Shown here: piece by piece, positions 1 through 8,698 of the stretch | How positions within the stretch are numbered: position 1 is the stretch's first letter | How the letters are laid out: every line of letters starts with the position of its first letter | Assembly (NCBI RefSeq): GCF_010731815.2 | Contig: NZ_AP022593.1 | Span: 1,302,001 to 1,366,000 of the forward strand | DNA: 64,000 nt | Reading direction: 5' to 3' | Origin: Mycolicibacterium arabiense | GTDB taxonomy: Bacteria > Actinomycetota > Actinomycetes > Mycobacteriales > Mycobacteriaceae | Program-made: the position numbers and the translations under genes | Notes under the pieces: generated by a model | Database searches by the model: none | What the model saw: the letters and a program-made list of their open reading frames with translations, nothing else | What the model was told of the DNA's origin: nothing

Positions 1-508
1 CGGCATCGAGGACCGCCGCCACGATGCCCTGGTACCCGGTGCAGCGACAGATGTTGCCCGACAGTGCCTCTCGCACGGAGTCGGCAGTGAGCGGCTTCTC
101 GGCGTCCGGGTCGCGAAGCAGTTCCACCGCGCTGACCAGGAAGCCAGGGGTGCAGAACCCGCACTGCAGGCCGCCGCGCTCGGAGAACGCCTTGCGCAGC
201 CGCGCCGACTCCTCGAACTGGTCGAGTCCCTCGACGGTGTCGACGCGCATTCCGTCGACCTGGACGGCCAGCGTCAGGCACGCCCGTGCAGACCGTCCGT
301 CGACGAACACCGTGCAGGCTCCGCACACGCCGTGCTCACACCCGAGATGCGTTCCGGTGAGACCGAGATCGTCGCGCAGGAAGTCGGCGAGGACGCGTCG
401 CGGCGGCACCGACCGCGATACCGATTTGCCGTTGACCGTCACCGTGATCGTCACGTGCGCCGGGCTTTCGGTGTCTGGGGTGCCAGTGGTCGGGGTTTCA
501 GCGGACAA
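1..508 (-). CDS. Molybdenum hydroxylase [2Fe-2S] subunit (CoxS type), 3' end cut by window
   Basis: This is the iron-sulfur subunit of a xanthine dehydrogenase/CO dehydrogenase-type molybdenum hydroxylase; it carries electrons from the molybdenum site to FAD. About 169 residues are visible. The N-terminal plant-ferredoxin domain has the cysteine pattern CEHGVCGAC plus a later Cys, and the C-terminal domain has CGFCTPG and CRCTGYQ, so both [2Fe-2S] clusters are present. The start is taken as TTG at 508, with AGGAGGGG upstream. It overlaps the end of the FAD subunit gene by 11 bases, so it is the distal gene of the operon. The extreme C-terminus lies outside the window. Confidence 0.93.
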   Translation of the reverse strand, partial: MSAETPTTGTPDTESPAHVTITVTVNGKSVSRSVPPRRVLADFLRDDLGLTGTHLGCEHGVCGACTVFVDGRSARACLTLAVQVDGMRVDTVEGLDQFEESARLRKAFSERGGLQCGFCTPGFLVSAVELLRDPDAEKPLTADSVREALSGNICRCTGYQGIVAAVLDA

Positions 509-1379
509 GGTGGGGCTCCCCTCCTACGGCGGTGGCACGCCGAGTCGCCTCGGCCATCGACTCGGCCAAGGCGGTCGCACACAGCCGTCGGACGTAGTCG
601 GCGTCGTCGGCCGCCGGTTCGACATTTCGGGTCCAGGCCTGCGCGAGGTCCTCGAACAGCCGGTCATCGGGGAGCATGCCGATCGCGTCGTCGCCGACGA
701 ACGGCAGCGGTCGGTCGGCGACGCTGAGGGCGGCCGCCCGCAGCGCCGAGATGCGTCCGTCGGGCCCCAGCGTGATCACACAACCCGCGCCGGCCAGCCC
801 GTAGTCGCCGTGCTGGTGGGCGTACTCGACGAAGCCCCAGCCCTGGTCCGGCCGGATCGCGGGAACGGAGATCCAGGTGACCATCTCGTCGGGTTCCAGC
901 GCGCTGGTGTAGAACGACACGAACATCTCGTCGGCGGGCACCTCGCGTCTGCCCCTGGCCATGGAGTCGACGTGGAACGTCGCGCCGAGTAGCAGTGTCG
1001 CCAGCGGCATTTCGGCGGCGGGGTCGGCATGGGCGATGGAGCCGCCGATGGTGCCGCGGTTGCGGATGCCGACGTGACCGATGTAGCGCGCCGCGTCGGA
1101 CAGCAGAGGTGCGCGTGCGGCGACCAACGGGTCGACCTCCACCGTGCGGTGGGTCACCAGCGCGCCGAGGATCAGGTCGTCGGTGTCGTCGAAGATGCGG
1201 CTCAGCTCGGTGAGCCTGCCGACGTCGATGACGGCCGAGGGTCGCGCGAGCCGCAGGTTCATCAGCGTCAGGAGGGACTGCCCGCCCGCGAGTAGTTTCG
1301 CGTCCGGGTCTGCCGCCAGCAGGTGCAACGCCTCGGCGACCGATTCCGGCCTGTGATAGGCGAATTCAGCGGGCTTCAC
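498..1379 (-). CDS. Molybdenum hydroxylase FAD-binding subunit (CoxM type)
   Basis: The 293-residue medium subunit binds FAD and passes electrons on from the iron-sulfur subunit. It begins VKPAEFAYHRPESVAEAL, typical of the family. The FAD-binding PCMH motifs are clear: LLAGGQSLLTLMNLR near residues 30-45 and the glycine-rich IGHVGIRNRGTIGGSIAHAD near 90-110. The GTG start at 1379 shares the four bases GTGA with the stop of the large-subunit gene, which implies translational coupling. Family and subunit order (L, M, S) are clear; the substrate is not readable from this subunit. Confidence 0.95.
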   Translation of the reverse strand: MKPAEFAYHRPESVAEALHLLAADPDAKLLAGGQSLLTLMNLRLARPSAVIDVGRLTELSRIFDDTDDLILGALVTHRTVEVDPLVAARAPLLSDAARYIGHVGIRNRGTIGGSIAHADPAAEMPLATLLLGATFHVDSMARGRREVPADEMFVSFYTSALEPDEMVTWISVPAIRPDQGWGFVEYAHQHGDYGLAGAGCVITLGPDGRISALRAAALSVADRPLPFVGDDAIGMLPDDRLFEDLAQAWTRNVEPAADDADYVRRLCATALAESMAEATRRATAVGGEPHLVR

Positions 1380-3721
1380 GCAGGAACCCCCGTCATCGCC
1401 CTGCACAGGTCGCCGCTGTGGATCGGCGTCGTCGCCACGTGGAGGCCACCTCCCACCGCGTCGTCCACGGCGCTTGCGATCGCCGAGTACACCGCGATGG
1501 TGCCGCTCTCCCCCGCGCCGCGGACGCCGATCGGATTGGCCGGGGTGTCGACGTGGAGGTGGTTGACGACGACGTTCGGCACGTCGGTGGTCAGCGGCAG
1601 GTGGTAGGCGGCGAAGGTCGTGGACGTCGGTTCACCGGTCGCCGAGTAGCGCCACGCCTCGAACAGCGCGCCGCCGATGCCCTGGGCGACGCCGCCGACG
1701 ATCTGGCCCTCGACGATGCGGGGGTTGATCTCGCGGCCGCCCTCGTGAGACACCGCGTAGCGCAACACCTTCACGATGCCGGTGCGGCGGTGCACGCCGA
1801 GAATGACCGCGTGGACCCCCATCGTCCACGTCACGGTCGGGACGCGGAACACGGTGCTGACGTCGAGCGCGGGACCGCCTTCGTCGGCCCCGCCCACGCA
1901 CCGGGCGGCGGCCAGGTCGGCCCAGTCCACCGTCCTCGCGCCGGCGCGGAAGCATCCGTCGGAGTACTCGACGACGTCCGCCTCGGCGTCGAGGCCCATG
2001 AGTGCGGCGGCCCGGCGTGCGGCCATGTCGATCAGTTCGCCTGCGGCCTGGTGCACGGCGGAACCGGCCAGGATGGCCGACCTGCTGGCGAACGTGCCGA
2101 CGCCGTCGGGCAGCCGTTCGGTGTCGGCGGGCCGGTAGCGCACCTGCCCCAGCGGCACGCCGAGGGCATCGGCGGCCACCTGCGCGAAGACCGTCTCGTG
2201 GCCCTGGCCCGCAGACGCCGCGCCCGCCGTGACCTCGAACCGGCCGTCGGAGCGCAACCGCATCCTGGCCGTTTCGTGCGGGCCCCTGCCCGTCGCCTCG
2301 AGGTACGACGAGAGCCCGTACCCGATGCGGTGGTCGGGATGCTCGGCGGCACAATGCTCGATCTCCGAAGCCGGCAGTGCCCGCACCGCCGACTCGAGGC
2401 ACGCGAGGTAGTCACCGCCGTCGAATGCGATCGGCACGCCGTCGCGGTACGGGATGGGCCGCGCGTAGGGCATGTCGTCCGCGGTGAGGAGGTTTCGCCG
2501 GCGGATCTCCGCGACCGACAGCCCCAGCGCGGCGGCGGCCGCATCGAGGCTGCGCTCGAGCGCGAAGGTGGCCTCGGGACGCCCGGCTCCCCGGTACTGC
2601 GCGACGAGGGTCTTGTTGGTCAGGGCAGCACGGCCGGTGACGTGCACGGCGGGAATCCGGTAGGGACCCATGAGGTGGATTGCGGTGTTGGCGACGATGC
2701 CCGACACCCACAGGCTGCCTGCGCCGATGTCGACGACGAAGTCGTCCTCCCAGGCCAGGATTCGGCCGTCGGCGTCGACGGCGAGCCGGGCCCGGTGCAA
2801 CTGGTCGCGCGCCTGGGCGCTCGCGACGAGGTGTTCCTGGCGGTCCTCGGTCCAGATGAGCCTGCGTGCGGTGCGGCGTGCCAGCACGGCGAGCACCACT
2901 TCCTCGCCGTAGACGTTGGCCTTGGTGCCGAACCCGCCACCGACGTCGGGTACCGAAACCTTGACGTCCTCGCGCGTCCAGCCCGTGACCGCGCAGATCG
3001 CGTTGCGCACCATGTGCGGTACCTGGGTCGACGTCGTGACGTCGACCCGCTGCCGCGCCGGGTCGTAATCGGCGAGTACACCGCGGCATTCGAGGGGGAC
3101 CGCGCCGTGCCGCTCCATCCGGTAGGTCCCCTGCACCACGTGGTGGGCGGCCGCGAAGGCGGCCTCGGGGTCGCCGAATGCATACTCCAGGCTGGCAGCC
3201 TCGTTGTCGTCGAGGTGGTCGAAGAGCACGGGACTCGTCGGCTGCAGGGCCTCTTCGGCGTCCACCACCGGGGGCAGCGGCCGGTACGACACCTCGACGC
3301 GCTCGGCGGCGTCCTCGGCCAGGTACCGGTCGTCGGCGATGACGACGGCGATCGGCTGGCCGACGTAGTACGCGGTGCCGCAGGCCAGGATGGGCAGTCG
3401 CTGCTCGGCGAGTGTCAGCGACGTGGCGGCGGTGAAGTCGGGGTCGGGGATGGTCAGCGCTGGGATCGGGGTGTCGGTGAGCCCGAGGTCGGCGGCGAGG
3501 AACACGCCGTGCACGCCCGGCGCTGCCTCGGCGGCCGTCGTGTCGACGTGTTCGATCGTGGCGTGGGCCTGGGTGGACCGCACGAACACGACGTGTGCGG
3601 CGCCTGCGGAGTGGTCGGCGAGGAACCGTCCGTTCCCGCCGAGCATCCGGTCGTCCTCCCGGCGCCGCACCGAGGTGCCGACCCATCCGCGGGCGGTACC
3701 CGGCTCAGGCGATGGGGACAT
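1376..3721 (-). CDS. Molybdenum hydroxylase large subunit (CoxL/XdhB-like, form II type)
   Basis: The 781-residue catalytic subunit holds the molybdopterin cytosine dinucleotide cofactor. The cofactor loop VGGGFGTK lies roughly a third of the way in, and GVRGAGESGTI near the C-terminus supplies the catalytic glutamate. The active-site loop reads QYRGAGRPEA. The AYRGAGR type is form II; true CO dehydrogenases (form I) have AYRCSFR. So this is probably a hydroxylase of a heterocycle or aldehyde, not a CO dehydrogenase. The ATG at 3721 shares one base with the permease stop (TGATG). Linkage to an ABC importer suggests an imported substrate. Confidence 0.93.
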   Translation of the reverse strand: MSPSPEPGTARGWVGTSVRRREDDRMLGGNGRFLADHSAGAAHVVFVRSTQAHATIEHVDTTAAEAAPGVHGVFLAADLGLTDTPIPALTIPDPDFTAATSLTLAEQRLPILACGTAYYVGQPIAVVIADDRYLAEDAAERVEVSYRPLPPVVDAEEALQPTSPVLFDHLDDNEAASLEYAFGDPEAAFAAAHHVVQGTYRMERHGAVPLECRGVLADYDPARQRVDVTTSTQVPHMVRNAICAVTGWTREDVKVSVPDVGGGFGTKANVYGEEVVLAVLARRTARRLIWTEDRQEHLVASAQARDQLHRARLAVDADGRILAWEDDFVVDIGAGSLWVSGIVANTAIHLMGPYRIPAVHVTGRAALTNKTLVAQYRGAGRPEATFALERSLDAAAAALGLSVAEIRRRNLLTADDMPYARPIPYRDGVPIAFDGGDYLACLESAVRALPASEIEHCAAEHPDHRIGYGLSSYLEATGRGPHETARMRLRSDGRFEVTAGAASAGQGHETVFAQVAADALGVPLGQVRYRPADTERLPDGVGTFASRSAILAGSAVHQAAGELIDMAARRAAALMGLDAEADVVEYSDGCFRAGARTVDWADLAAARCVGGADEGGPALDVSTVFRVPTVTWTMGVHAVILGVHRRTGIVKVLRYAVSHEGGREINPRIVEGQIVGGVAQGIGGALFEAWRYSATGEPTSTTFAAYHLPLTTDVPNVVVNHLHVDTPANPIGVRGAGESGTIAVYSAIASAVDDAVGGGLHVATTPIHSGDLCRAMTGVPA

Positions 3722-4515
3722 CAATGGAGCCGTTTCTCCCACTGCCACAGCGCAATCGAGATGCCGAAGGAGATGGTGATCAGCAGCATGATGGTGGCCA
3801 CCATCGACGGGTAGTCGCCGTGACTGTAGGCCTGCAGGACGACGCGGCCCAGTCCGCGTCGGGTGGCGAAGAACTCCGAGAGCACCACGCCGACGACCGC
3901 GAGGCTGACGGCCAGCCGCACACCGGTCAGCATCGGCCTGCGGATGGCGGGGAAGATGATGTGCACCAACGTCTGCCAGGCGTTGGCCTGTACCGAGCGG
4001 GCGAGCTTCCAGTACACCTTGGGGATCTCCTGCACCCCGGTGGAGACGTTGACGAGCACGGGGAACAGTGCGAAGAGCACGCCCATGACGACCTTGGAGC
4101 CGGACAGGCTGAAGATCGGCAGGAGTACCGGGTAGAGCACGATCTTCGGGATGCCGTTGAGCATGATGATCAGCGGCTCGAAGATGGTCCGCAGCCTGCG
4201 GGACAGGCCGAGCGCCAAACCGGTTGCACCACCGACGGCCGTGCCGATGACGAAGGCCATCAACACCGATTGCGCCGTCACCCTCAGGTCGAACAGGTAT
4301 GCCGGGTCGGACAGATTCTCGACGAGCACGGTGAGGGTTTGCAGCGGCGATGGGATCACGAACGTGAGGCCGGACATCACCTCCCAGGCGACGAGGACCA
4401 GGACTGCCAACGCGGACGCGCCGAACAGCTGGCTGCCGAGCACCCGGCGCAGGGTGAGACGCCGTCGGGCCGGGGTCGCGGTGGTTACCGGGGTCTGCGG
4501 AAGTGTCGCGGTCAC
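3721..4515 (-). CDS. ABC transporter permease, NitT/TauT type (second of two)
   Basis: A 264-residue inner-membrane permease of the SsuC/TauC/ThiX type (BPD_transp_1). Six hydrophobic segments follow an Arg-rich N-terminus, and the ATPase-contacting EAA loop lies around ARSVQANAWQTLVHIIFPA. The GTG start at 4515 overlaps the upstream permease stop by four bases. With the neighbouring permease it would form a heterodimeric channel. These importers take up small organic molecules such as sulfonates, pyrimidines or nitrate. Confidence 0.93.
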   Translation of the reverse strand: MTATLPQTPVTTATPARRRLTLRRVLGSQLFGASALAVLVLVAWEVMSGLTFVIPSPLQTLTVLVENLSDPAYLFDLRVTAQSVLMAFVIGTAVGGATGLALGLSRRLRTIFEPLIIMLNGIPKIVLYPVLLPIFSLSGSKVVMGVLFALFPVLVNVSTGVQEIPKVYWKLARSVQANAWQTLVHIIFPAIRRPMLTGVRLAVSLAVVGVVLSEFFATRRGLGRVVLQAYSHGDYPSMVATIMLLITISFGISIALWQWEKRLH

Positions 4516-5363
4516 GAGTTCCTCCCTCGCAGCAGGAGCCGCTCGACGGCTGCCAGGACGAGCGTCAGCAGGCACGACAGCAGCAAGACCACCACGATGT
4601 AGGCGAACATCTCGGTGTTGTCGAAGATCTCGTACAGGTAGCGGATCCGGTAGCCCAGACCCGCCTGAGCCGTGGTGAACTCCATCGCGATCGTGCCGAT
4701 CAGCGCGTACACCACGCCGAGGCGCAACCCGGCGACGATGTACGGTCCGGCGGCCGGGATGGCGATGGCGAACAGGGTCTGGCGGGGCGACGCGCGCAGC
4801 GATCGTGCGAGTTTCAGGTACACCGCGGGCATCTGGTTCAGCCCGACCGCGGTGTTCAGCGCCATCGGGATCGCGGCCATGATCGTCGCCAGGATGATGA
4901 CGGACATCGCGTTGATGCCGACCAGCACGATCATCACCGGGTAGAACAGCACGAGCGGTACGGCGTAGAACGACACCAGGTAGGGCTCGAACACCCGGCC
5001 CAGCAGTGGGACCTTCCAGAACAGCAGGCCCGCAACGAAACCGAGGAAGCACCCGAACAGGATCGACAGCGATACCTCGATGCCGGTGCGCTGCGCGTCG
5101 AGCCAGAACTGCGGCTCCGTGAGCAAGCGTCCGAGGGCGGTGAAGATCACCGACGGTGCGGGCAGGACGTGGTCGCTCCACCAGCCGGCGCGGGAGCCGA
5201 TCTCGGCGAGCACCGTGAACAGCAGCACCAGCCCGACCGTGGAGCCCACGCCGATTGCCAGATCACCGAACCTGCGCCTGCGCGGCGTCGGCTCGGGCGT
5301 CGCGGCGTGCGGTGGGGTGGTCTGCATGGGCGGATCGTCGGTGGCGGTGATGGACGTGGTCAC
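4512..5363 (-). CDS. ABC transporter permease, NitT/TauT type (first of two)
   Basis: A 283-residue permease related to the next gene. A 45-residue Pro/Arg-rich cytoplasmic N-terminus precedes about six membrane spans, and the EAA loop is seen at ARSLRASPRQTLFAIAIPA. The GTG start at 5363 overlaps the ATPase stop (GTGA). Two distinct permease genes in tandem, rather than one homodimeric permease, is less common in this family and suggests an asymmetric substrate path. Confidence 0.92.
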   Translation of the reverse strand: MTTSITATDDPPMQTTPPHAATPEPTPRRRRFGDLAIGVGSTVGLVLLFTVLAEIGSRAGWWSDHVLPAPSVIFTALGRLLTEPQFWLDAQRTGIEVSLSILFGCFLGFVAGLLFWKVPLLGRVFEPYLVSFYAVPLVLFYPVMIVLVGINAMSVIILATIMAAIPMALNTAVGLNQMPAVYLKLARSLRASPRQTLFAIAIPAAGPYIVAGLRLGVVYALIGTIAMEFTTAQAGLGYRIRYLYEIFDNTEMFAYIVVVLLLSCLLTLVLAAVERLLLRGRNS

Positions 5364-6193
5364 GTCGCCGCCACCTCGTCCTGACGCTCCGCGGGCGGCT
5401 CGCCCGTCTCCTGCTGCTTGAACCCACGCATCGACTCGGCCTGCAGCGAACCCCAGATGCGGTTGTGCAGTTCGTTGAACCGCGGCGTCGAGACCACCCC
5501 GGCGTCGCGCTCGGCGGGCAGGTCGATGTCGACCACGTCGATGATCGTGCCCGGCCGGTACGACATCACCCACACCTGCTGCGAGAGCAGGATCGCCTCG
5601 GATATGTCGTGGGTGACGAACATGATCGTCTGCTTCGTCCGGGCCCAGATCTGGCGGACCTCGGCGCCGAGGAACAGCCGGGTCTGCTGGTCGAGTGCCG
5701 CGAACGGCTCGTCCATCAGGACCACCTCGGGTTGCACGGCGAGCGTGCGGGCGAGCGCGACGCGTTGCCGCATGCCACCCGAGAGCATGGAGGGATAGGA
5801 CTTCTCGAAGCCGCCGAGCCCCACCAGTTCGATGGTGTCCCGGGCGCGTTGCTTACGCGTCGCCTTCGGGGTTCCGATCATCTCCATCGCGAAGGCGACG
5901 TTCTCCTCGACGGTGCGCCACGGCAGCGTCGAGTCCTCCTGGAAGACGACGCCGATCTTCGGGTCGGGCCCGGTGACCGGCTTGCCTGCCACGCTGACCG
6001 AGCCGGTGGTGGCCTTCTGCAGTCCCGACACGACGGCCAGCAGCGTCGACTTGCCGCAACCGCTCGGCCCGACGATCGACACGAAGCTCGAGTGGGGAAC
6101 GGTCTGGTCGATGCCGGTGACCGCAGTGACCTTGCGCTCGGGCGTGTCGAATACCACTGACACCCCGGCCATCTCGATGCCTTGGGAGTTCAC
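5360..6193 (-). CDS. ABC transporter ATPase, NitT/TauT type
   Basis: A 277-residue cytoplasmic ATPase of the SsuB/TauB group. Walker A is GPSGCGKST near residue 40, the Q-loop lies in GVVFQEDSTLPWRTV, the signature is LSGGMRQRVALAR, Walker B is VVLMDEPFAALD and the switch histidine is in MFVTHDISEA. The GTG start at 6193 has GAGAGG eight bases upstream. It lies 41 bases downstream of the binding-protein gene and is coupled to the first permease. Confidence 0.95.
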   Translation of the reverse strand: MNSQGIEMAGVSVVFDTPERKVTAVTGIDQTVPHSSFVSIVGPSGCGKSTLLAVVSGLQKATTGSVSVAGKPVTGPDPKIGVVFQEDSTLPWRTVEENVAFAMEMIGTPKATRKQRARDTIELVGLGGFEKSYPSMLSGGMRQRVALARTLAVQPEVVLMDEPFAALDQQTRLFLGAEVRQIWARTKQTIMFVTHDISEAILLSQQVWVMSYRPGTIIDVVDIDLPAERDAGVVSTPRFNELHNRIWGSLQAESMRGFKQQETGEPPAERQDEVAAT

Positions 6194-6234
6194 GGATGCA
6201 CCTCTCTTGGATCGGTCGGTCGAAGCAGTGTCGA

Positions 6235-7236
6235 TCAGAACGACGTCTTGGCGTCTTCGGGCAGGTACTGCTGGTCCAGGACGGTGGCCCAGTCGACGGG
6301 AGCCTCGATCTGGCCCGCGGCGACCATCAGGTCCGACAGGTTCTTCAGCCCGTCGGCATCCACCTTCAGCGAGTAGCCCTTTGCGAGGTCGGGGCTGTTC
6401 GCGAACGCCGACTTCATGACCTCGGGTGAGACGCCCACCAGCGGTGCGATCTCGGTAGCCGCCTCGTCGGGGTTCGAGACCACCCACTCGTTGAGCCGGT
6501 CCGCCACCTTGAAGAACGTCTTGACGTTCTCGGAGTTCGCCTCGGCGTACTCGGTGTTCACGGCCACGAGGTCGGCAGGCAGATCGCCGAGCACCTCGCG
6601 CGAGTTGACCAGGATCTGCGCGTTGTCCGACGCCTGCTTGTCCGCGATGAACGGCTGCATGGCCCAGCCCGCCGTGATCTGGTTCGCCTTGGCCGCCGTC
6701 CAGTTGTCGCCCATCTGACCGACGGCCTGCGCGCGCACGCCCTGGCCGAGCTTGCGCTCGAGACCCTTGACGAGGAGTTCGGTCGAGGAGCCTGCCGAAC
6801 TGAAGCCGAGCGTCGCTCCGGCGATGTTGCGTCCCGGTGGGCAGATCCAGGAGAAGTCGTTGACCTGGAACCACGGCGCGATGACCTTGAGATTCGAATT
6901 CGGTTGCTGCGCAGCGAGAAGCACCGAGCTGTTGCCCGCGATGGCCATGTCGGCGTCACCGCTGGTGACCACGCGCAGGGTGTTGCCTCCGCCGCCACCG
7001 GAGAAGAGGTCGACCTTCAATCCCTCTTCCTCGAACCACTTCTTGTCGATGCCGGCCTGCAGGATCGCCATGAACGGCAGGCTGTCGACGCCGGTCGCGG
7101 AGATGCTGAGCGTGTCGGTGCCCGACCCACCGCTCCCCTCGCCCGGGCCTGCACCCTCATCGGCGCACGCCGTGGTGCCGACGAGCAGGGCGGTCGCGGC
7201 GACTACGGCGCCGATCAGCTTGGGGAAACGAGACAT
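6235..7236 (-). CDS. ABC transporter substrate-binding lipoprotein (NMT1/SsuA-like)
   Basis: A 333-residue extracytoplasmic binding protein and the first gene of the import/hydroxylase operon. The N-terminal signal ends at a lipobox-like LVGTTAC around residue 24, so it is probably lipid-anchored. The mature part has NMT1/THI5-like features: FMAILQAGIDKKWFEEEGL, then the GDADMAIAGNSS ligand loop. These proteins bind sulfonates, pyrimidine precursors, nitrate or aromatic acids; the ligand cannot be named from sequence. A GntR-type operator candidate lies 28-45 bases before the ATG. Confidence 0.92.
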   Translation of the reverse strand: MSRFPKLIGAVVAATALLVGTTACADEGAGPGEGSGGSGTDTLSISATGVDSLPFMAILQAGIDKKWFEEEGLKVDLFSGGGGGNTLRVVTSGDADMAIAGNSSVLLAAQQPNSNLKVIAPWFQVNDFSWICPPGRNIAGATLGFSSAGSSTELLVKGLERKLGQGVRAQAVGQMGDNWTAAKANQITAGWAMQPFIADKQASDNAQILVNSREVLGDLPADLVAVNTEYAEANSENVKTFFKVADRLNEWVVSNPDEAATEIAPLVGVSPEVMKSAFANSPDLAKGYSLKVDADGLKNLSDLMVAAGQIEAPVDWATVLDQQYLPEDAKTSF

Positions 7237-7263
7237 CAGAGAGACCTCCGAGGGTCGATGAAT

Positions 7264-7281
7264 ATTGGATACACTATACGA
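7264..7281 (-). promoter_or_regulatory. Candidate GntR operator, site 1 (binding-protein/hydroxylase operon)
   Basis: The plus strand reads ATTGGATACACTATACGA. It is one of three near-identical 18-base sites in this module (others at 8638-8655 and 10526-10543). Each is an imperfect palindrome TTGGATA-N3-TATnCnA, the kind of site used by FCD-type GntR proteins. It sits just upstream of the binding-protein gene, where it would overlap or abut a promoter. Binding by the local GntR is inferred. Confidence 0.7.
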
Positions 7282-7304
7282 AGCACTGTGATGTGCGTCA
7301 ACAT

Positions 7305-7586
7305 TTAGCGGCGTCGTCGCCGCGTCAGGATCCCCGCGATCTCGAGGCCCGCCGCGATCCCCACCATCGCGGCCGCGGCGGTGAGCGACGAACTACCGCC
7401 GCGACTCGAGTGCTCTGCAAGTGATTGCAGTGAAGGGCTTTTCGGCGTCGACCGCAACTCGGGGCGCACCGGATCGGGCACCCCGTCGGCTGCGGTCAAC
7501 GGCCGCCGCAACGGCGGCGGCGCCCCGGGCACGGCGCTGCCGGGCGCGGGATGCGCACCCGGATCGGCCGCCCCGGAACGGGTCAC
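7305..7586 (-). CDS. Small proline-rich C-tail-anchored membrane protein
   Basis: I do not recognise a family. The 93-residue protein has a Pro/Ala/Gly-rich N-terminal half. One hydrophobic segment follows (LTAAAAMVGIAAGLEIAGIL), and the protein ends in TRRRRR, a positive cytoplasmic anchor. The GTG at 7586 overlaps the stop of the LLM oxidoreductase gene by four bases (GTGA), so the two should be translated together. The CoxG-like protein on the other strand also ends in a membrane helix and Arg tail. A role in holding enzymes of this module at the membrane is possible but speculative. Confidence 0.6.
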   Translation of the reverse strand: MTRSGAADPGAHPAPGSAVPGAPPPLRRPLTAADGVPDPVRPELRSTPKSPSLQSLAEHSSRGGSSSLTAAAAMVGIAAGLEIAGILTRRRRR

Positions 7587-8599
7587 GAGCCGTGTCCGTC
7601 GCGAACGGTCAGACCGCCGACGATCTCGGAGAAGGCGCGGATGGTGCCTTCGCGGCTCTGCCCGGGCCGGACGAACGGAACGATCGACACCTGGTCGACG
7701 CCGAGCGACTCGATCTCGGAGAGCCGCTGCGCGCACTCGTCGCGAGTTCCGGCCAGCGCGAACAGGTCCACGAGTTCGTCGGGCACCAGATCGGCATGCG
7801 CGGCTTCGGTGTTCATGTGCTCGTAGTAGTCATACTTCTCGCGGATGCGGTCGATAGCCTTCTCCAGCGCGGGATCGACCTTCGCGGGCAGCGGGCGGAT
7901 CGCGACGCGGGAGACGTGCGCGCGGACCAGGTCACGCGCCTCGGTGCTGTCGTCGCCGATCGCCGTCGGCGTCCACAGCACGATGTGCAGGTCGTCGAGC
8001 GTGCGGCCGCTCGCGACAGCACCCTTCTCGATCGTCGCGAGCGCGGCTTCGATGAAGTGCGGTGCGGTGCCGACCAGGACGATGACGCCGTCGGCGATGC
8101 GACCGGACATCTCCAGGATCTTCGGTGCGGATGCGGCGATGTAGATCGGGATGTCGACCGGCTCGGCGAGGTAGTTCAGGTGGTATTGCGCCCCGCTGCT
8201 GGCCTCGACGACCTTCTCGCCGCGGAACAGCGCGCGCAGGTCGTCGATCGAGCGCTCCAACTCGGCGAGCTTCTGCGGCTTGAGGCCCATGGTGCGCAGC
8301 GAGGAGTCACCCGTCCCGATGCCCAATGCCACACGGCCACTTGTGAATTCGGCCAGCGTCGCCCACGTCGAGGCCAGCAGCGACGGGTGCCGGGTGACCG
8401 CGTTGGTCACCCCGGTGCCGAACACGATGCGATCGGTGCCGACGGCGGCGGCGCCCATCACCGTCGACGATTCCCGCCAGATGTTCTGCGAGTCGCCGAA
8501 CCAGACGTTGTCGTATCCGAGATCCTCGCACAGGCGGACGTAGTCGCACATAACCCCCGTCGGCTCGGTGGGGAACAGTCCGACACCCTTGCTCAACAT
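7583..8599 (-). CDS. LLM-class flavin/F420-dependent oxidoreductase
   Basis: A 338-residue luciferase-like (bacterial luciferase/F420) TIM-barrel oxidoreductase. The start MLSKGVGLFPTEP is the usual first strand of the family. VALGIGTGDSS and IPIYIAASAPKILEMSGRIADG are family landmarks of the cofactor-binding barrel. In mycobacteria most such proteins use F420, but FMN cannot be excluded. The ATG at 8599 has GAGGAGG eleven bases upstream. It is divergent from the CoxG-like gene across a candidate GntR operator. By analogy with RutA it could open or oxygenate a ring, but the substrate is unknown. Confidence 0.88.
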   Translation of the reverse strand: MLSKGVGLFPTEPTGVMCDYVRLCEDLGYDNVWFGDSQNIWRESSTVMGAAAVGTDRIVFGTGVTNAVTRHPSLLASTWATLAEFTSGRVALGIGTGDSSLRTMGLKPQKLAELERSIDDLRALFRGEKVVEASSGAQYHLNYLAEPVDIPIYIAASAPKILEMSGRIADGVIVLVGTAPHFIEAALATIEKGAVASGRTLDDLHIVLWTPTAIGDDSTEARDLVRAHVSRVAIRPLPAKVDPALEKAIDRIREKYDYYEHMNTEAAHADLVPDELVDLFALAGTRDECAQRLSEIESLGVDQVSIVPFVRPGQSREGTIRAFSEIVGGLTVRDGHGS

Positions 8600-8637
8600 C
8601 CTGTTCAAGACCTCCTCGGGCCCGCCATGCGTTAGCG

Positions 8638-8655
8638 TTGTATATCGTATCCAAT
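8638..8655. promoter_or_regulatory. Candidate GntR operator, site 2 (LLM / CoxG-like divergent promoter)
   Basis: The plus strand reads TTGTATATCGTATCCAAT; its complement, ATTGGATACGATATACAA, matches sites 1 and 3. Arms TTGgATA and TATACAA differ from perfect symmetry at one position. It lies between the LLM gene start (8599) and the CoxG-like start (8699), so one site could control both directions. Confidence 0.7.
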
Positions 8656-8698
8656 CGTAAGTCGGTGGGAATCGATCCACAACCGCTGGAGGCAGATC

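Noticed and set aside
1376..3721. Possible aerobic CO dehydrogenase (form I CoxL)
   Set aside because: The active-site loop reads YRGAGR, the form II type, not AYRCSFR. CO oxidation should not be claimed.
1418..3814. A 798-codon open frame antisense to the hydroxylase large subunit
   Set aside because: Composition is Arg/Gly/Asp/Val-rich shadow coding typical of high-GC DNA. It has no recognisable domain and lies fully over a clear conserved gene.
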